Shown here: positions 60,621 through 64,000 of the stretch, piece after piece | Layout of the letters: every line of letters starts with the position of its first letter | Position numbering within the stretch: position 1 is the stretch's first letter | Assembly (NCBI RefSeq): GCF_003589595.1 | Contig: NW_020653855.1 | Coordinates: 1,601,438 to 1,665,437, forward strand | Length of the DNA: 64,000 bases | Reading direction: 5' to 3' | DNA from: Hyposmocoma kahamanoa | Taxonomy: Eukaryota > Arthropoda > Insecta > Lepidoptera > Cosmopterigidae | Translations under genes and position numbers: made by a program | Notes under the pieces: model-generated | Database searches by the model: none | Told to the model about the DNA's origin: nothing | The model's input: only the letters and a program-made list of their open reading frames with translations

Positions 60621-60848
60621 CATTGACTTACAATTATATGGACGTCGGGTCCGCGCTAAAAAGTGTCCGCACTTGTAAGGCGCTAAAATCGTATACAGAG
60701 CGCGACACTCCGCTTCAGTCTTCATTTGTTCTACGGACAGCGCGATACTGCGATGACATAACAATTTAAATTTCGAATAGGTTGACTTGGGACATTTTTT
60801 TCGTGGTTTTTGTATTAGACCCGTCGTCCATTTATTTGTAAGTCAATG
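60621..60848 (-). mobile_element. family D hAT-type MITE, short form
   Basis: 228 bp, exact 8-bp duplication GACACAAT (60613-60620, 60849-60856). Inverted relative to the other copies and internally shorter. Confidence 0.95.
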
Positions 60849-61254
60849 GACACAATACATGTAATCAACAAATCATCGTCATCAAGACAACCAGAAAAAA
60901 GTACAAAAATGTACAAAGGAGTCCGTAACAGTCCCATTGTCACCAAAAAGTCAGCGCCCTGGAAATCGAAAAAAGCCGATAAACAACTTTAGAGTAGATA
61001 AAGATAAAAATTGTATAAACTTAACAAGATGAGTACTCAATTATATATGTGTATTGTTTCATGATGCAACTGTATTAACTCTGTAACCTTGTAGTAAGGT
61101 CGTAGCATACTTATTACTGGTTAGACGAGTTAACTACATTACGAGAAGTTAGTCATCTTTATTACTAAAGTACTGTAATGTGCACCACATTTGAATTAAC
61201 TATTTTTTTTTAAAAAAGCGAACTTTACTAGATCACTAAATTATTAAGTTATTT

Positions 61255-61400
61255 GTACAAATTTTTGAATTGGCTACTAAATTAATGAATTTGCTACTAA
61301 TTTTATGAATTAGTTAGTAAATTTATGAATTTGCTACTAAAATGTATCAATTAGTACTAAATTTATGAATTTTGCTACTAAAATTATTAATTAGTAATTT
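61255..61400. repeat. degenerate AT-rich minisatellite
   Basis: Six or seven diverged units of about 21 bp around AATTTATGAATTTGCTACTA. Confidence 0.75.
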
Positions 61401-61729
61401 TTTTTTAACAAAATCAATAAATACTTTTTCAATATATATACGTATATACTATCATGCCTGTCTTCTACTGAAGTAAGCAGAGACCATGAACCTCCAATAA
61501 AAATAACAATTACAATCTCCTCCAACCTCCAATCTAAAACACGAACTAATAACATATATGGTTTTTTATTGATAATATCTACCATTAAGTTCGAGAATGA
61601 ATTTTTTAGATAAGCCAATGGAAACTGAGTTATCATTAATGGTGAATAAACAGCGAGTTGAAACCTGAATTTAAAAAAAATAACAGGTCATTTAAATACC
61701 ACTACCGTGTTGGGCGTCATGGATAGCAA

Positions 61730-61905
61730 CTCTCTTCTTAGAGTGTAACCACACGCGGCGACAAACGCAACCATTGAGATTATTGTGTTTGTGAAACATG
61801 CGATTGCATCGCTACACTTGCGATTTATACGCGATTGCATTGATGCAAACACACGATAGAATTGATGCAGACGCGCAGCAAAAAATGCGGTTGGTCTGGG
61901 AGTAT
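61730..61905. repeat. possible MITE with GCGATTGCAT repeats
   Basis: ACATGCGATTGCATCGC, ATACGCGATTGCATTGATGC and TTGATGCAGACGCG form short direct and inverted repeats. Ends not defined. Confidence 0.4.
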
Positions 61906-61920
61906 CAGATTTGTTATACA

Positions 61921-62645
61921 TTTAAGTAATAAAATAAATAAAATAAAAAATAAAAAATAAATATCATTTATTTCGGACATTGTAGTTCATACAAGTTAGT
62001 AAGTTAGTAACATGACACCTTATAACTATATTAGTATTAGGGTTAGTACACAATCACAAAAATAATACCTAATAATTAGTTAAAAATATAACAAATATAA
62101 CAAACAGGACGAACCCAGCCACCCAGATGGTTCACTGACTCACACGTAGAACATGCAAGTCAGTGAACCTCCGGAACACAGCTGCATCTATCAGCTGTCG
62201 GCTATCATCTTCAGGATCTCGTTGTTGCTACCCCTCACCCTTCTTACTAACGAAGTGGACATTTTGCGCATGATGGCATAGAAATCATCCATGCCAGCAC
62301 CCATGCCAGATGCGCTACAGAAACGGGGAAGCTTCAACAAGGCCATGTATGCTCTAAAGAGTGTGATCTATGAGTCAACATATTGCCTCGAAACGACAAC
62401 GCTCTGCGCTCCCTCTCTATGTTTCTCTCATCCTTTAGGTCCTCTATCACAATATGACCCAAGTACCTAAACTGTGCAACACGCGTCAAAGGTACCCCAT
62501 TTAAAAGTATTGGTGGTTATGTACCTGGCTGGCTGGTTCTTTAATTTTACCCTTAAACAGCAAGAACTCACTCTTTTTTTCGTTGTACTTTAAGCCGTGT
62601 TGCACAGCATAGGATTCACAATGACATATAAGTCGTCTTATACCA
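61921..62645 (-). pseudogene. non-LTR reverse transcriptase fragment, decayed
   Basis: The minus strand reads CESYAVQHGLKYNEKKSEFL, LNGVPLTRVAQFRYLGHIVI, DLKDERNIERERRALSFRGN, then after shifts LLKLPRFCSASGMG, DDFYAIMRKMSTSLVRRVRG and SNNEILKMIADS with a stop near 62195. The 3' UTR runs to an AAATAAAAT tail (61921-61960). Several frameshifts plus a deletion between the palm/thumb and the C-terminal block. Confidence 0.8.
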
Positions 62646-62734
62646 TTGATTGAAGGATTGGTTAAGGAAAGAAGAATTGATTAAGCACTGAAACTGCACA
62701 CATGTGGATTCCAGAGGGTTGGTATTGTGTAATG

Positions 62735-63018
62735 CATTGACTTACAAATAAATGGACGACGGGTCTAATACAAAAACCACGAAAAAAATGTCCCAAGTAA
62801 CCTATTTAAACGTAGTGACATGTAAAGGAATGTGAAAAAGCTAAAACGTTGAATTTAAATTGTAATGTCATCGCAGTACTGTCTAATTTTGCTTGCTTCG
62901 CTGTCAGTCGAACAAACGAAGACTAAAGCATGAATGATGCTCTGTATACGATTTTAACGCCCTATAAGTTCGGACACATTTTAGCGCGGACCTGCGTCCA
63001 TATAATTGTAAGTCAATG
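62735..63018 (+). mobile_element. family D hAT-type MITE, copy 5
   Basis: 284 bp, exact 8-bp duplication GTGTAATG (62727-62734, 63019-63026). Ends CATTGACTTAC and GTAAGTCAATG. Confidence 0.95.
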
Positions 63019-63214
63019 GTGTAATGTTATTGTTTTCTCTCTCTGACAACCTATTTTACTAACATATAAGCTTTCTGTAACAGACATGATATGGACACAG
63101 TCTGAAATATATTTTTGTAACACATTATTAAAATTTCGTCGTCATCCATGTCGAGCGAACACACACTTCCGGCTTCCAAAAGAACATACAAGCGACTGCA
63201 GTGCATCAAACGAT

Positions 63215-63410
63215 TCTGTCGTGCAAACGACAAGGAGGTTGTCGTGAAACGATAATTGTCGTCACGATCTAGTGAGAACAGCTAGTCACGACAGTCGTTC
63301 AACGATAAAAAATCGTCCACGACAGATAGTCGTGATATGGGAATAGGCTAGACACGACAGTCGTCCAACGATAATAAAACGAGACGACATAGTGGGAACG
63401 CGCCCTTAGA
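63215..63410. repeat. repeat rich in CACGACAGTCGT
   Basis: At least three TAGNCACGACAGTCGT(C/T)CAACGATAA-like units and inverse ATAGTCGTG. The right part TAGTGGGAACGCGCCC resembles the end of a MITE. Related to 51222-51300. Confidence 0.5.
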
Positions 63411-63464
63411 GGAAACTGGACGAGAGTCAGCGGGTCGTTTACGTAAATGGATTGATTGTGTAAT

Positions 63465-63595
63465 TGAGTGGCAGTGCCCCTCAGGTCTTTGTGATTTAAA
63501 GCTCTGTGTGGTACTGCAACTGTTATGGACAGGCATGTCACTTACCACCAGGTGCGCGGCCGGTTCGTCCCGTCGCTTAGTATTATTAAAAAAAA
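63465..63595 (+). repeat. family C, 3' half
   Basis: AGTGGCAGTGCCCCTCAGGT, TATGGACAGGCATGTCACTT, CGTCCCGTCGCTTAGTATTA and an A-run. Confidence 0.85.
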
Positions 63596-64000
63596 GTAAC
63601 TTAGAAATCAAAGACTCCTTGCCGCCACTGGGATTCGAAACGTCGACTTCTAAGCTACCTTCTATACAACTGATGTCATAATACGTAATCTAATAGTCTC
63701 ATTCTCAATAAAGACGCGGACGAGTAGCCGGAAACAGACAAGTCACTTAATTGCTATGCGTAACCGATGAACGTGACGATCATATTACGCTTACGGAAAA
63801 TTAAATAGATATTTACTATAAGTGCCGTTTTGAGTTGCATTTGTGACGCATTAACACTGACACGGAAGAACACTGGCTATCATGACGCAGATTGCCGTAC
63901 TATTTGAATTTGCGTATGATATCTTGTAATTTTTTTTAAACCTCTCGATTTTGAAGTCCAATTTGAAGGCAAAAAACATAGTATAAACACGGACCGAGAA

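Noticed and set aside
61255..61400. CRISPR-like spaced repeats
   Set aside because: Units are contiguous, degenerate and AT-rich with no unique spacers; an ordinary minisatellite in eukaryotic DNA.
1..64000. A dedicated novel defence or biosynthetic gene system
   Set aside because: Apart from the two host genes, all recognisable coding sequence belongs to transposable elements. No operon-like or clustered host genes are present.

Overview
The window looks like nuclear DNA of a lepidopteran (moth or butterfly). It is AT-rich and intron-rich. It is packed with cecropia-type mariner, RTE/Jockey-like non-LTR fragments, a Penelope-like element, hAT-type MITEs and tRNA-headed SINEs, and it carries the first coding exon of a fatty acyl-CoA reductase. 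No prokaryotic or viral genome organisation is visible. The species assignment is inference.

Left 36 kb: one host gene on the minus strand fills this part. I assembled 18 coding exons between 35907 (ATG) and 3965. Every junction has GT-AG signals and every phase agrees, giving about 618 codons. The product resembles the axonemal 84 kDa protein / CASC1 / DNAI7 (dynein axonemal intermediate chain 7, IC97) family, a ciliary and sperm-axoneme protein. No terminal exon or stop was found, so the 3' end probably lies left of position 1. Its introns hold most of the transposon debris, and non-LTR fragments inside the gene lie mostly antisense to it. A cecropia-type mariner transposase is cut by the left edge, and a PHD-finger/coiled-coil retroelement ORF1 lies at 2.9-3.5 kb.

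Middle (36-54 kb): this is an intergenic transposon landscape. Its centrepiece is a structurally complete 2,002-bp Tc1/mariner-superfamily element (37612-39613) with 36-bp perfect inverted repeats, a TA target duplication and an uninterrupted 448-aa transposase with a DD81E triad (close to the DD82E Sailor group). Around it are many nested repeats whose order of insertion can be read from target-site duplications.

Right (54-64 kb): the first coding exon of a fatty acyl-CoA reductase (54708-54798, plus strand) ends inside the Rossmann glycine motif. The next exon is not found in the remaining 9 kb. The rest is intron-like sequence with hAT MITEs, SINEs and a decayed reverse transcriptase.

Recurrent families, named here for convenience: A (tRNA-like core flanked by inverted repeats), B (tRNA-headed SINE), C (about 285-bp retroposon, about 19 copies, the most abundant), D (about 285-bp hAT-type MITE), E (about 400-bp repeat), F (about 300-490-bp hAT-type MITE), G (GC-rich retroposon), H (about 300-bp repeat), J (about 105-bp repeat) and P (Penelope-like ends). 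There is no CRISPR array, functional tRNA or rRNA gene. A 10-N assembly gap lies at 21852-21861.
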